From JAXGTD01 sp040775095 (GTDB lineage Bacteria > Pseudomonadota > Gammaproteobacteria > Chromatiales > Chromatiaceae), in NCBI GenBank assembly GCA_040775095.1, contig JAXGTD010000107.1, positions 1 to 14,422 on the forward strand: a stretch of DNA of 14,422 bases, read 5' to 3'. A program made the position numbers and the translations under genes. This document shows positions 6,927-14,422 of the stretch, piece after piece (position 1 is the first letter of the stretch; every line of letters begins with the position of its first letter). The notes below the pieces were generated by a model, which was not told the origin of the DNA, ran no database searches, and worked only from the letters and a program-made list of their open reading frames with translations.

Positions 6927-9900
6927 CACGCCTTGCCGGCCTCACCATCGCCCTCACCCTCGCTGCCGAGGTCGCACTCGGCTGGGTGCTGTGGCGGCTG
7001 TTCGACACCGACTCGCAGCAACAACTGAAGACCCTCGCGTCCGAGCAGGCAGCAGGACATAGTGCCGTCATCAGCAGCTACCAGCGCTTGGTCGAGGTGG
7101 TCTTTCAGCAGGCCATTGACCGGCCCGGCATCCAAGAGTTGCTGCTCGAGCTCGACGCGGCCGATCCGGCGACCCGGCAACATCGGCGTGGACTACTCTA
7201 CCGTGCCCTCATCCATACCTATCGCATCCTGGCCGCGCACGACGTGCGCATGCTGCAGTTCGTCACACCCGATGGGCGCTCTTTTCTGCGCTTCAGCCGC
7301 CCCGATCTGTTCGGCGACCCGATCGCGAAAGAAAGCCCGCTGCTGCGCCGCGTCATCGCCGGGGGGGAGAAACAGCAGGCGTTCGAAAACGGTCGGGAGG
7401 CCCCCGGTTTCCGCTTTGCCTTTCCGTTGTTTGCCGCCGACCAGCTGGTCGCGGTGGTCGACTTCGGTGTCGATGTCAGGATCGTGCAGCGCATTGGCGA
7501 CGTGCATAGCGAGGCGGGGCCAAACACCACCAGCCGTCTGATCCTGCGCCGCGACCTGCTCGAGGCCGTCGCCCACCCCAGCACCCGCGCCTTGTTCGAA
7601 CCCGTCTCACTCGACGAGGGGTTCGTCCTCGAACGGGCGCCTGCCGGATCAGACGGCACCGCGGACACCGATGCCGAGGGGCTGCCCGGTTGGGTCGACG
7701 GCGTCGACCGACACCTGGCCCGGACCCCTCGCCTGCGTGACGCCATTGCCAACGGCGCCGCTTTCACCAATCACCTGTGCACGGCGCTGACAGAGTGCTT
7801 TGCCACGGCGCTGATGCCAGTCAGGGACAGCCAGGGTCGGGTCGCGGCCTACGTCGTGTCGTATGCGGAGGATCCACTCTACGCGGTGCGCCTGTCTCGA
7901 TTCCTGGTGCTGTTCGTGATCGGCTCGGTGCTGATCCTCATCAGCGTCTCGGCGTTGCGGCGCCTGATCGCCTCGCGCAGGCGACTGCAGACCATCGGTG
8001 AGCATATGGGCGAGGGGCTCTACGTCATGGCGACCAACGGCCGGATCATCTATGCCAATGGCGCCGCCTCGGAGCTGCTCGGATACAGCCAGAGCGACCT
8101 GCTCGGCAGTGACGCCCACACCCTGTTCCACAGTCACGATGGCACCGAGCAGACGAACAAGGACGGCTGCCCCGTGCGTTCCACCGCGTTGCGCGGCGAC
8201 ATCTATCGCAGTGACGAAGAGGTATTCAGGCACCGTGACGGCGGCCTGCTGCGCGTGAATGTCGTGGCCTCTCCGCTGCGCGAGCACGGCCAGATCAACG
8301 GGATCATCGTGTTGTTCCGGGATATCACCAAGGAGTATCAGGCGCGGCTGAGGCTCCGGCACACCGACACGGCGTTCAGCAATCTGGCCGAGGCCGTGAT
8401 CGTCACGGACGCCGACCTCTGCATCCGCGCGGTCAATGCGGCTTTCACGTCCATGACCGGCTATGCCGAGGAGGAGGTCATTGGCCTGAACCCGCGCATC
8501 CTGTCCTCGGGCCGTCAGGACGAGGCGTTCTACCGGAACATGTGGGCGCAGATCGCGCGCGAGGGCAGCTGGGCCGGGCAGATCTGGAATCGCCGCAAGG
8601 ACGGCGAGATCTTCCCCGAGTGGATACAGATCACGGCGGTGCGCGATGAGCAGGGGCAGGTCGTAAGCTACGTCGGTGTCGGCACCGACGTCACCGACGC
8701 CCGCGCCAAGGAGGCGCGGCTTCGCGACCTCGCCTATTACGACCAACTGACCGGACTCTACAACCGTACCGCGTTTATCGATGTGCTGGCGCGCGCGGTG
8801 GAACGGGCCCAGGTGCGCAAGAGCCGGCTCGCCCTGCTCTATCTGGACATCGATCGGTTCAAGCGCATCAATGAGACGCTTGGACACGATATTGGGGACC
8901 GATTGCTGCTGGAAGTGGCGGCGCGGGTGCGAAAGAGCGTCCGTCAGCACGACGACATGGGCCGGGTCGGCGGCGACGAGCTCACGATCCTGCTCGAGAA
9001 CGTGGACGACAACAGCACCGCGCCGCGGATCGCCCAGGCGGTATTGTCCGTGATCCGCGAGCCAATTCGGCTCTACGGCACAGAGCTGCACGTGACCGCG
9101 AGCCTTGGAATCTGCCAGTATCCACAGGACGGCGCGGACGCCACCACGTTGCTCAAGAACGCGGACGCGGCCATGTATCTGGCCAAACACCACGGCCGCG
9201 ACGGTTATCGATTCTTCACGCCGTCGCTGGCCGCCGATGCAGACCGTCGCTTCGCCCTCGAGTCCAGTCTGCGACGCGGGCTCAGTGAGGCGCAGTTCAG
9301 GCTCTTCTACCAGCCAAAGGTCTCGCTGACCGACGGCCGCATCATCGGCTTCGAGGCCCTGATCCGCTGGGCCCATCCGGAACAGGGCCTACTCCCACCC
9401 AGCCAGTTTCTCGATGAGGCGCGCGACGCCGGTCTGATCCAGCCGCTGACCGAGTGGCTGTTGGAGCGCGCCGCGCGCGACTGCGCCGTCTGGCGCGCCG
9501 ACGGGATCCCCGTGGGCCGCATCGCCTGCAACCTCGACGCGCTGGTCTTCCACCCGCGGGCGCTGCTGGCTTTGCTGCGCAAGACCGTGCGCGAGGCAGG
9601 CATCGATGCCGCCGACATCGAGCTGGAAATCCTCGAGACCGCGATGCATCCGTCTCAGCAGTCCCTGGAGCTCTGGCACGGGCTGGTCGCGGCGGGCTTC
9701 GACCTGGCCATCGACGACTTTGGCACTGGCGAGTCATCCCTTGGTCGGCTCAAGCAGCTGCCGGTCAGCACACTGAAGATCGATCGCAGCTTCGTCCGCG
9801 ACATCGAGACCGACGAAAACGACCGCTCCATCTGCCGCACCGTGATCGCGATGGCCAAGACCCTGGATAAGCAGGTCATTGCCGAGGGGGTCGAGACCGA

Positions 9901-10072
9901 GGCCCAGCTACGCTTCCTGTTCGACACCGGCTGCGATGCGGTCCAGGGCTATCTGATCAGCCGGCCCATGCCGGCGGAGCAGATCGCGGATTTTGTCGAT
10001 CGATATCGCGGCGGCGATCTGCTGCGACTGGCGGGCAGGGACTCGGGCCTGCCGTTGAGCCGCGGCGCCTGA
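6923..10072 (+). CDS. Membrane c-di-GMP sensor enzyme: periplasmic domain, PAS-PAS-GGDEF-EAL
   Basis: Bifunctional-looking cyclic-di-GMP synthase/phosphodiesterase of 1049 residues. Order: TM1 (about 5-27), periplasmic Cache-like sensor (about 28-322), TM2 (about 325-347), PAS1 (355-475), PAS2 (480-605), GGDEF (about 605-765), EAL (about 785-1035). The cyclase site is G683-G684-D685-E686-L687, with the inhibitory I-site RxxD (R674-D677) five residues upstream. The EAL domain keeps E811 of EAL, N870, E902 and E905, D931 and D932, K952, E988 and Q1008, so hydrolysis is expected to be possible; the loop reads DDFGTGE where Tyr is usual. I prefer ATG 6923 over the in-frame ATG at 6899 because it overlaps the upstream TGA in ATGA and puts TM1 directly at the N-terminus. 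The gene overlap points to the PhnD-like protein as its periplasmic ligand supplier. Which activity dominates is unknown. Confidence 0.93.
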   Translation: MTRLAGLTIALTLAAEVALGWVLWRLFDTDSQQQLKTLASEQAAGHSAVISSYQRLVEVVFQQAIDRPGIQELLLELDAADPATRQHRRGLLYRALIHTYRILAAHDVRMLQFVTPDGRSFLRFSRPDLFGDPIAKESPLLRRVIAGGEKQQAFENGREAPGFRFAFPLFAADQLVAVVDFGVDVRIVQRIGDVHSEAGPNTTSRLILRRDLLEAVAHPSTRALFEPVSLDEGFVLERAPAGSDGTADTDAEGLPGWVDGVDRHLARTPRLRDAIANGAAFTNHLCTALTECFATALMPVRDSQGRVAAYVVSYAEDPLYAVRLSRFLVLFVIGSVLILISVSALRRLIASRRRLQTIGEHMGEGLYVMATNGRIIYANGAASELLGYSQSDLLGSDAHTLFHSHDGTEQTNKDGCPVRSTALRGDIYRSDEEVFRHRDGGLLRVNVVASPLREHGQINGIIVLFRDITKEYQARLRLRHTDTAFSNLAEAVIVTDADLCIRAVNAAFTSMTGYAEEEVIGLNPRILSSGRQDEAFYRNMWAQIAREGSWAGQIWNRRKDGEIFPEWIQITAVRDEQGQVVSYVGVGTDVTDARAKEARLRDLAYYDQLTGLYNRTAFIDVLARAVERAQVRKSRLALLYLDIDRFKRINETLGHDIGDRLLLEVAARVRKSVRQHDDMGRVGGDELTILLENVDDNSTAPRIAQAVLSVIREPIRLYGTELHVTASLGICQYPQDGADATTLLKNADAAMYLAKHHGRDGYRFFTPSLAADADRRFALESSLRRGLSEAQFRLFYQPKVSLTDGRIIGFEALIRWAHPEQGLLPPSQFLDEARDAGLIQPLTEWLLERAARDCAVWRADGIPVGRIACNLDALVFHPRALLALLRKTVREAGIDAADIELEILETAMHPSQQSLELWHGLVAAGFDLAIDDFGTGESSLGRLKQLPVSTLKIDRSFVRDIETDENDRSICRTVIAMAKTLDKQVIAEGVETEAQLRFLFDTGCDAVQGYLISRPMPAEQIADFVDRYRGGDLLRLAGRDSGLPLSRGA

Positions 10073-10129
10073 GCAAGTCCCGGCCCCTGTCTCGTCCCCC
10101 CTGTCGACTGCCACCGTGGAGCCTCAGCC

Positions 10130-11611
10130 ATGAAGTACAAGGACCTACGCGATTTTATCGACCAACTCGAGCAGCGCGGCGAGTTGCGTCGCATCGGCGT
10201 CGAGGTTGACCCTTATCTGGAGATCACCGAGGTCTGCGACCGCACCCTGCGCGCCGGTGGCCCGGCGCTGCTGTTCGAGCGCCCGAAGGGTTCGCAAATC
10301 CCCCTCCTCGGCAACCTGTTCGGCACGCCAAAGCGGGTGGCGCTCGGCATGGGCGAGGAGTCGGTCGAGGCCCTGCGCGAGGTCGGCAAGCTGCTTGCCT
10401 TCCTGAAGGAACCCGACCCACCCAAGGGCATGAAGGAGGCGTGGCAGACGCTGCCGATCTTCAAGAAGGTGCTCGACATGGCCCCCAAGACCCGACGCAA
10501 TCCCCCATGCCAGGAGGTCATCCTGGAAGGCGACCAGGTCGACCTGAGGCAACTGCCCATCCAGCATTGTTGGCCCGGGGACGCCGCACCGCTAATCACC
10601 TGGGGATTGGTGATCACCAGGGGGCCGGAGAAGCCCCGTCAGAACCTCGGCATCTATCGGATGCAGGTCATCGACCGCCATCGCGTCATCATGCGCTGGC
10701 TGGCCCATCGCGGCGGCGCCCTGGATTTCCGTGACTGGCAACGCGCCCATCCCGGCAAGCCCTTCCCGGTGAGTGTCGCGCTGGGTGCGGACCCGGCCAC
10801 GATCCTCGGCGCGGTCACGCCGGTGCCTGACTCCATCTCGGAATACGCCTTCGCGGGTCTGCTGCGCGGGAGCCGCACCGAGCTGGCCGCCAGCCAGGGG
10901 TCCGACCTGCAGGTACCCGCCAGCGCCGAGATCGTGCTCGAGGGACAGCTGCATCCCGAGGATACGGCCCCCGAGGGCCCCTTCGGCGACCACACCGGCT
11001 ATTACAACGAGGTCGACCGTTTCCCGGTGTTCACGATCGATCGCATCACGCGGCGCCGCGAGCCGATCTACCACAGCACCTACACCGGCCGCCCACCCGA
11101 TGAGCCGGCGATCCTGGGGGTCGCGCTCAACGAGGTATTCGTGCCCATCCTGCAGAAGCAATTCCCGGAGATCCAGGACTTCTATCTGCCGCCAGAGGGC
11201 TGCTCCTATCGCCTGGCCGTGGTCAGCATCCGCAAGCAGTACCCGGGGCATGCCAAGCGCGTGATGATGGGGGTGTGGTCCTTCCTGCGTCAGTTCATGT
11301 ACACGAAGTTCGTCATCGTCGTCGACGACGACGTTTGCACGCGCGACTGGAAGGACGTCATCTGGGCCATGACCACGCGCATGGATCCGGCGCGGGACAC
11401 CGTGATGATCGAGAACACACCGATCGACTATCTGGACTTCGCCTCACCGGTATCCGGCCTCGGCTCCAAGATCGGCTTCGACGCAACCAACAAGTGGCCC
11501 GGGGAGACGAACCGCGAATGGGGGCGCCCGATCGTCATGGACGAGGCCGTCAAGCAGCGGGTGGACAGCATTTGGGGACAGTTGGGCATCGATTCTCAGC
11601 ACGACGACTGA
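10130..11611 (+). CDS. ubiD: 4-hydroxy-3-polyprenylbenzoate decarboxylase UbiD
   Basis: Prenylated-FMN-dependent decarboxylase that removes the carboxyl group from 4-hydroxy-3-polyprenylbenzoate in ubiquinone synthesis; the cofactor is made by UbiX, not seen here. At 493 residues it is close to the Escherichia coli enzyme (497). The sequence is typical throughout: MKYKDLRDFIDQLEQRGELRRI start, NLGIYRMQVID with R177, and PEGPFGDHTGYYNE with E282 and D287, which I align to the catalytic Arg-Glu-Glu/Asp set of the UbiD family, then PVSGLGSKIGFDATNKWPGET near the end. GGAG at 10118-10121 stands eight bases before the ATG. It lies 57 bases after the c-di-GMP gene with no terminator visible between, so read-through is possible, but no functional link is evident. 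Confidence 0.97.
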   Translation: MKYKDLRDFIDQLEQRGELRRIGVEVDPYLEITEVCDRTLRAGGPALLFERPKGSQIPLLGNLFGTPKRVALGMGEESVEALREVGKLLAFLKEPDPPKGMKEAWQTLPIFKKVLDMAPKTRRNPPCQEVILEGDQVDLRQLPIQHCWPGDAAPLITWGLVITRGPEKPRQNLGIYRMQVIDRHRVIMRWLAHRGGALDFRDWQRAHPGKPFPVSVALGADPATILGAVTPVPDSISEYAFAGLLRGSRTELAASQGSDLQVPASAEIVLEGQLHPEDTAPEGPFGDHTGYYNEVDRFPVFTIDRITRRREPIYHSTYTGRPPDEPAILGVALNEVFVPILQKQFPEIQDFYLPPEGCSYRLAVVSIRKQYPGHAKRVMMGVWSFLRQFMYTKFVIVVDDDVCTRDWKDVIWAMTTRMDPARDTVMIENTPIDYLDFASPVSGLGSKIGFDATNKWPGETNREWGRPIVMDEAVKQRVDSIWGQLGIDSQHDD

Positions 11612-11809
11612 GTCGGCCGATGTGGGCGCAACCGCAAGGCGCTCGCGCGTTCGCCCAACATCCTCACGCCGGTCGCGTTCGGGCATTGCCGCGGGGCCAG
11701 GCGCGCACCACCGGGCAGTTTGCAACGACAGCGCACGTGCAGACCCTCCCGGCGCCCCGTCTTTGGGACGGAGGACGATCACCACAACGGCTGGCGGGCC
11801 AACCAAGAG

Positions 11810-11837
11810 CTCCGACACCCGCGAAAGGGTGTCGGAG
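11810..11837 (-). terminator. Perfect 11-bp hairpin between converging ubiD and RRM genes
   Basis: CTCCGACACCC and GGGTGTCGGAG form a perfect 11-bp stem around a six-base GCGAAA loop. It sits 34 bases past the stop of the minus-strand RRM gene and about 200 past ubiD. On the minus strand it is followed by CTCTTGGTT, only weakly U-rich, and on the plus strand by G-rich sequence. A role as a 3'-end stabiliser or terminator, mainly for the minus-strand gene, is likely. A second small hairpin (CCGTC/GACGG, 11757-11771) is nearby. Confidence 0.55.
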
Positions 11838-11871
11838 GGGGTACTCATGCTCTCCGCGCCGGCTTTTCCGT

Positions 11872-12138
11872 TCAGTACCGGCGCGATCCCCGGTCGGCGC
11901 GCGGCCGGGCCTCGTTTACGGTCAGTTTACGCCCATCCTGTGTCGTGTCGTTGAGACTGTTGATGGCCTCTTCGGCATGGCTGTCGATCGGCATGTCGAC
12001 GAAGCCGAAGCCCTTGGATTGTCCCGAATACTTGTCTTTTATAACGTCCGCACTCGCGACCTCGCCGAACTCGCTGAACATCGCCCTCAGGTCGTCGTCG
12101 GTAACGGAGTACTTCAGATTGCCTACGTAGATCCTCAT
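11872..12138 (-). CDS. Single-RRM RNA-binding protein
   Basis: An 88-residue RNA-binding protein consisting of one RRM. RNP2 is IYVGNL (residues 3-8) and RNP1 is KGFGFVDM (42-49), both with the aromatic residues that stack on RNA. The fold ends in GRKLTVNEARPR, followed by a short basic tail (RADRGSRRY) rather than a long glycine-rich tail. Such proteins occur in many proteobacteria and cyanobacteria and are often cold- or stress-linked; the RNA targets here are unknown. The start is supported by GTGAG just ahead of the ATG and by the conserved MRIYVGNL opening. A promoter candidate lies about 400 bases upstream, which would give a long leader. Confidence 0.94.
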   Translation of the reverse strand: MRIYVGNLKYSVTDDDLRAMFSEFGEVASADVIKDKYSGQSKGFGFVDMPIDSHAEEAINSLNDTTQDGRKLTVNEARPRADRGSRRY

Positions 12139-12569
12139 CGCTCACACTCGATACATTGGTGCATTGAGCACGCGAGCACCGACGGCCGATCAACGCACAA
12201 ACCGGCTGACGGTGAACGGCAACGTCGTGCCGTATCCCTGCTGGACGACCCGTGCGGGTCTGCCCTGCCAACACCTGACATCGGGCTTGCCGCGTCGAGG
12301 CCAACAACGAGCCGAGCGGCGAGACATCGGGAACCACGCTTGAGGGGCACGCTGCCAACGCGACCACCGTCGCAGGCGTCGAGACGGGTAGGCCATCGTC
12401 CGCGGGGCCCCTGGCACCCCGGTGCAACCCGGGTGCGGGTACCGGACCGGGCGGGGAGCATGTCGGTTTCGCTGCTTGGATTGCGACTTGGACTGAAACC
12501 CTGATGCCTGCCGATGGCTGGAGCTTTGGCCTGAATCTAGTGCATCGACCCGGCAGCGTCAACCAAAAA
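12139..12569. other. 431-base non-coding stretch, possible structured leader of the RRM gene
   Basis: No credible gene was found on either strand; the open frames here look like unconstrained GC-rich translations. The segment contains small hairpins: ACGGCA/TGCCGT around six bases (12216-12233) and GACCC/GGGTC around GTGC (12247-12260), and a C/G-rich block of GGTGC and CCGGG repeats around 12415-12455. With the minus-strand promoter at 12534-12562 it could be the 5' untranslated leader of the RRM gene. Confidence 0.45.
12534..12562 (-). promoter_or_regulatory. Candidate sigma70 promoter reading toward the RRM gene
   Basis: On the minus strand TTGACG (12557-12562) and TAGATT (12534-12539) are 17 bases apart. 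It lies immediately after the stop of the metal permease gene. It is the best promoter match seen upstream of the RRM gene, but it would leave a leader of about 390 bases, so a nearer start that I missed is possible. Confidence 0.5.
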
Positions 12570-13802
12570 TCAGTGCGAGCGTGTACCCTTCACCTGGAAT
12601 CCGGCGCGCGCAACCGCGCTTGCCAGCGCGCTCGCGTCCAGATGTCCACCCCGCACATGGACGCGACCGGACGACAGATCCGGCGTTGCCTCGTCGACCG
12701 CCTCCAGCTCCTCCAGGGCATGCTTGACACTGCGCACGCAGTGCGCGCAGGTCATGCCCTGGACTTCGAGCAACAGGTCGCCGCTCTGCGCCGAGGTCTG
12801 CCTCGGCGCCAGGCGCGCGCGCACACGCGTCGCCTGCAGCCACAGCAGCAACACAATGAGCAGCATGGCAGACGAGACACCGATCCATCCCGCCCCGTGA
12901 TCATCGGCGGTCATTGTGACCGACGGATCGGCCAACAGGCTCTCGAAGAGCAATCCGAACAGGACGCTCATGACGATCACCGTGCCAAGGTAGATCGACA
13001 GGACACGGGCCCCGAGAGCCCGGTAAACCGCGCCAATGGTGGCCAGATTGGTCGCCGGCCCCGCCATCAGGAAGACCAGCGCCGAGCCCGCCGGCATGCC
13101 CGCCGCAATCAGTGACGCAGCGATCGGCACGGAGGCCGTCGTACACACATACAGCGGCAGCGAGATGGCGAGCACGACGAGCATCCCCAGCAACCCCTGG
13201 GACCAGGGTTGCCCGGCGAAGAAGTCCGCCGGGGTCAGCGTCGTGACCAGCGCCGCGGCAAGCACGCCGGCAATCAACCACAGATCGATCGCGCCGAGCA
13301 GATCGCGCACGGCATAGCGCAACACGCCCGCCATACCCTCCCGCCGGCGTTCGTTCGACCCCGTCGCTGACGCGGCGCTCGCCGACAACGCCGTGTCGCG
13401 GGTGAGCCGATTCGCGAGCACGCCCCCGACGAGCCCGCTGAAGAATGCCGCGACCAGCTTGAAGATCGCAAACGGCCAGCCAAGGAACGCGGCGCTGACA
13501 AGGAGCGAGTCCGCACCGGTCTGTGGCGTGCTGATCAGGAAGGCCGTCGCGGCACCCTGTGACGCCCCCTCCCGCCGCAACCCCAGCGCGGTCGGGATCA
13601 CACCACAGGAGCACAGCGGCAGCGGCACACCCAGCAACGAGGCGCGCATGACACTGCGCAGATCAGGCCGGTTCAGGCCGCGGTGGATCAGCCCCGAGGG
13701 CAGGTAGACGTGCATCAGCCCGGCAATGAGTAGCCCCAGCAGCAGCGAGGGCGAGAGCTCGAGCATGATCTGCCAGACATCAGCAAGATAGCGAGCGAAC
13801 AT
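12570..13802 (-). CDS. SO_0444/YraQ-type Cu/Zn efflux permease with fused C-terminal HMA domain
   Basis: Inner-membrane permease of 410 residues with roughly eight to ten hydrophobic spans in two halves, split by a basic cytoplasmic-looking linker (about 132-158). The first half has PLPLCSCGVIP (C64, C66) and ISTPQTGADS; the second has LPLYVCTTASVPIAASLIAAGMP (C220) and MAGPATNLAT, the duplicated signature of the DUF318/YraQ permease family. Residues about 344-405 are a heavy-metal-associated domain with MTCAHC (C352, C355). Relatives are annotated as SO_0444-family Cu/Zn efflux transporters, so export of a soft metal is the likely role, with the HMA domain delivering or sensing metal. The ribosome site before ATG 13802 is weak, but the start fits the family opening. 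No metal regulator gene is adjacent within the window. Confidence 0.92.
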   Translation of the reverse strand: MFARYLADVWQIMLELSPSLLLGLLIAGLMHVYLPSGLIHRGLNRPDLRSVMRASLLGVPLPLCSCGVIPTALGLRREGASQGAATAFLISTPQTGADSLLVSAAFLGWPFAIFKLVAAFFSGLVGGVLANRLTRDTALSASAASATGSNERRREGMAGVLRYAVRDLLGAIDLWLIAGVLAAALVTTLTPADFFAGQPWSQGLLGMLVVLAISLPLYVCTTASVPIAASLIAAGMPAGSALVFLMAGPATNLATIGAVYRALGARVLSIYLGTVIVMSVLFGLLFESLLADPSVTMTADDHGAGWIGVSSAMLLIVLLLWLQATRVRARLAPRQTSAQSGDLLLEVQGMTCAHCVRSVKHALEELEAVDEATPDLSSGRVHVRGGHLDASALASAVARAGFQVKGTRSH

Positions 13803-13997
13803 GATGGACCAACCTACGGGACCGGGATGGGTGATTCATCTGCTGCGGCGCCACGGACGGACCCGGCGCCGAGCGGACAACGCGACAGCGCCCCCGGGGC
13901 ACGCTCTCCCGAGGCGTTTCCCGTCCTGGTCCAGGGCATCGCAGCGAACGGATCGCGAACTGGCTCTGGCCGAGAGATCGACGCAGTCGGCGCCTCC
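13803..13997. other. Intergenic stretch between permease and lipoprotein genes
   Basis: No supported gene. A 7-bp inverted repeat, CGGCGCC/GGCGCCG around 12 bases, lies near 13847-13872. A GAGGAGG stands just past the lipoprotein stop on the minus strand, but no start codon follows at a usable distance. No clear promoter for the permease was seen, so it may be transcribed together with the lipoprotein. Confidence 0.4.
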
Positions 13998-14240
13998 TCA
14001 ATAGCCGCGATTCTGATTCTCCTTCTCTTTTTCGTGCGAGTCGTAGAGCAGCCCACCCAGCGCCCCGGCACCCGCGCCGATCAACGCACCCTTGCCCGCG
14101 TCGCCACTGAGCGACCCGATGGCAGCACCGGCGGCCGCACCGCCGGCGGCACCGCTGGCGGTACGCGACGCCGTCGTGGTGCCGCAACCGGCCAACGTCA
14201 GTGACAGGCCAAGCGCGACCAACAAAGCAAAGCCTTTCAT
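13998..14240 (-). CDS. Small glycine-zipper lipoprotein
   Basis: An 80-residue lipoprotein. The signal peptide MKGFALLVALGLSLTLAGC ends in a clear lipobox LAGC, with lipidation at C19. Residues about 31-66 form a glycine-zipper segment (repeated GxxxG-type spacing, AGGAAAGAAIG and GALIGAGAGALGG), followed by a charged tail (DSHEKEKENQNRGY). Such proteins resemble the glycine-zipper domain of OmpA-like or YMGG-family lipoproteins and sit in the cell envelope. The start at 14240 is chosen over an in-frame upstream ATG at 14264 because GAGGAG stands eight bases before it and the signal peptide begins directly there. Its function is not known. Confidence 0.88.
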   Translation of the reverse strand: MKGFALLVALGLSLTLAGCGTTTASRTASGAAGGAAAGAAIGSLSGDAGKGALIGAGAGALGGLLYDSHEKEKENQNRGY

Positions 14241-14253
14241 CGAAGCGACTCCT

Positions 14254-14269
14254 CGGGTTGGCAAACCCG
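14254..14269 (-). promoter_or_regulatory. Hairpin just upstream of the lipoprotein ribosome site
   Basis: CGGGTT and AACCCG form a perfect 6-bp stem around TGCC on the minus strand; its last G is the first base of the GAGGAG Shine-Dalgarno. It could influence translation or protect the 5' end of the message; no regulator is implied. Confidence 0.4.
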
Positions 14270-14361
14270 GTGCAGTGTAATCAACATGGCCACGCGCTCC
14301 CGACCGCAGGGGACAGCGCGTGCCCCCAGGCCCTCGACGCCGGTGGCCGAGGGGAGACCCT

Positions 14362-14388
14362 GACTCAATGGCGTCCGGGCATTGAGTC
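14362..14388. repeat. Perfect 9-bp inverted repeat with 9-base spacer
   Basis: GACTCAATG and CATTGAGTC flank GCGTCCGGG. No U-tract follows on either strand. It lies about 120 bases upstream of the lipoprotein gene, so it could be an operator or a 3'-end hairpin of a gene beyond the right edge. A 10-base palindrome (CCTCGCGAGG, 14397-14406) inside GTTCGC/GCGAAC arms (14390-14420) follows closely. Confidence 0.6.
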
Positions 14389-14422
14389 CGTTCGCACCTC
14401 GCGAGGCGGGACGCGCGAACTG

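Noticed and set aside
7649..9376. Minus-strand 575-codon frame
   Set aside because: It is antisense to the PAS-GGDEF-EAL gene, whose domains are unambiguous; long antisense frames are common in GC-rich genes.
11275..12504. Plus-strand 409-codon frame running from within ubiD across the RRM gene
   Set aside because: It is out of frame with ubiD, antisense to the RRM gene and shows no domain.
11927..12562. Minus-strand 211-codon frame across the RRM leader
   Set aside because: It overlaps the RRM gene in another register and its translation has no conserved motif.
13814..14071. Minus-strand 85-codon frame in the gap before the permease gene
   Set aside because: Overlaps the lipoprotein gene out of frame, with no ribosome site and low-complexity composition.
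1..14422. CRISPR array, tRNA, rRNA or insertion sequence
   Set aside because: No regularly spaced repeats, cloverleaf sequence, rRNA core or transposase motif was seen.

Overview
This is a high-GC bacterial chromosomal window carrying eight substantial genes and one small one. The gene set (imuC/dnaE2-type polymerase, UbiD, a DUF294 nucleotidyltransferase paired with an exonuclease, an SO_0444-type metal permease, a single-RRM protein, a PhnD-like protein coupled to a GGDEF/EAL sensor) fits a gammaproteobacterium. An origin near the Chromatiales is plausible but is an inference; there is no rRNA or other taxonomic marker here. No tRNA, rRNA, CRISPR array, transposase or phage gene was seen.

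Layout. (1) 1-2476, minus strand: the N-terminal 825 codons of an error-prone DNA polymerase (DnaE2/ImuC), cut by the left edge, with a near-ideal LexA (SOS) box just before its TTG start. (2) 2750-5297, plus strand: a two-gene unit of a cNMP-like/CBS/DUF294 nucleotidyltransferase protein and a DnaQ-fold exonuclease, one base apart. (3) 5524-5870, plus strand: a compact unit of its own, with a strong sigma70-like promoter, a Shine-Dalgarno, a 52-codon membrane or secreted peptide of unknown function and an intrinsic terminator. (4) 6036-10072, plus strand: a periplasmic PhnD-like binding protein overlapping by four bases (ATGA) a 1049-aa membrane sensor with two PAS domains and intact-looking GGDEF and EAL domains. 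(5) 10130-11611, plus strand: ubiD of ubiquinone biosynthesis. (6) 11872-14240, minus strand: an RRM RNA-binding protein with a possibly long leader, a Cu/Zn-type efflux permease with a fused C-terminal HMA domain, and a small glycine-zipper lipoprotein.

How the parts work together. The clearest functional module is the binding protein plus cyclic-di-GMP enzyme pair, which probably turns a periplasmic ligand into a change in c-di-GMP. The second is the DUF294/CBS protein with its exonuclease, a pairing recalled from other proteobacteria but of unknown biochemistry. The polymerase is a DNA-damage-induced mutagenesis enzyme here controlled by its own LexA site. The least explained item is the small peptide transcription unit at 5524-5870.
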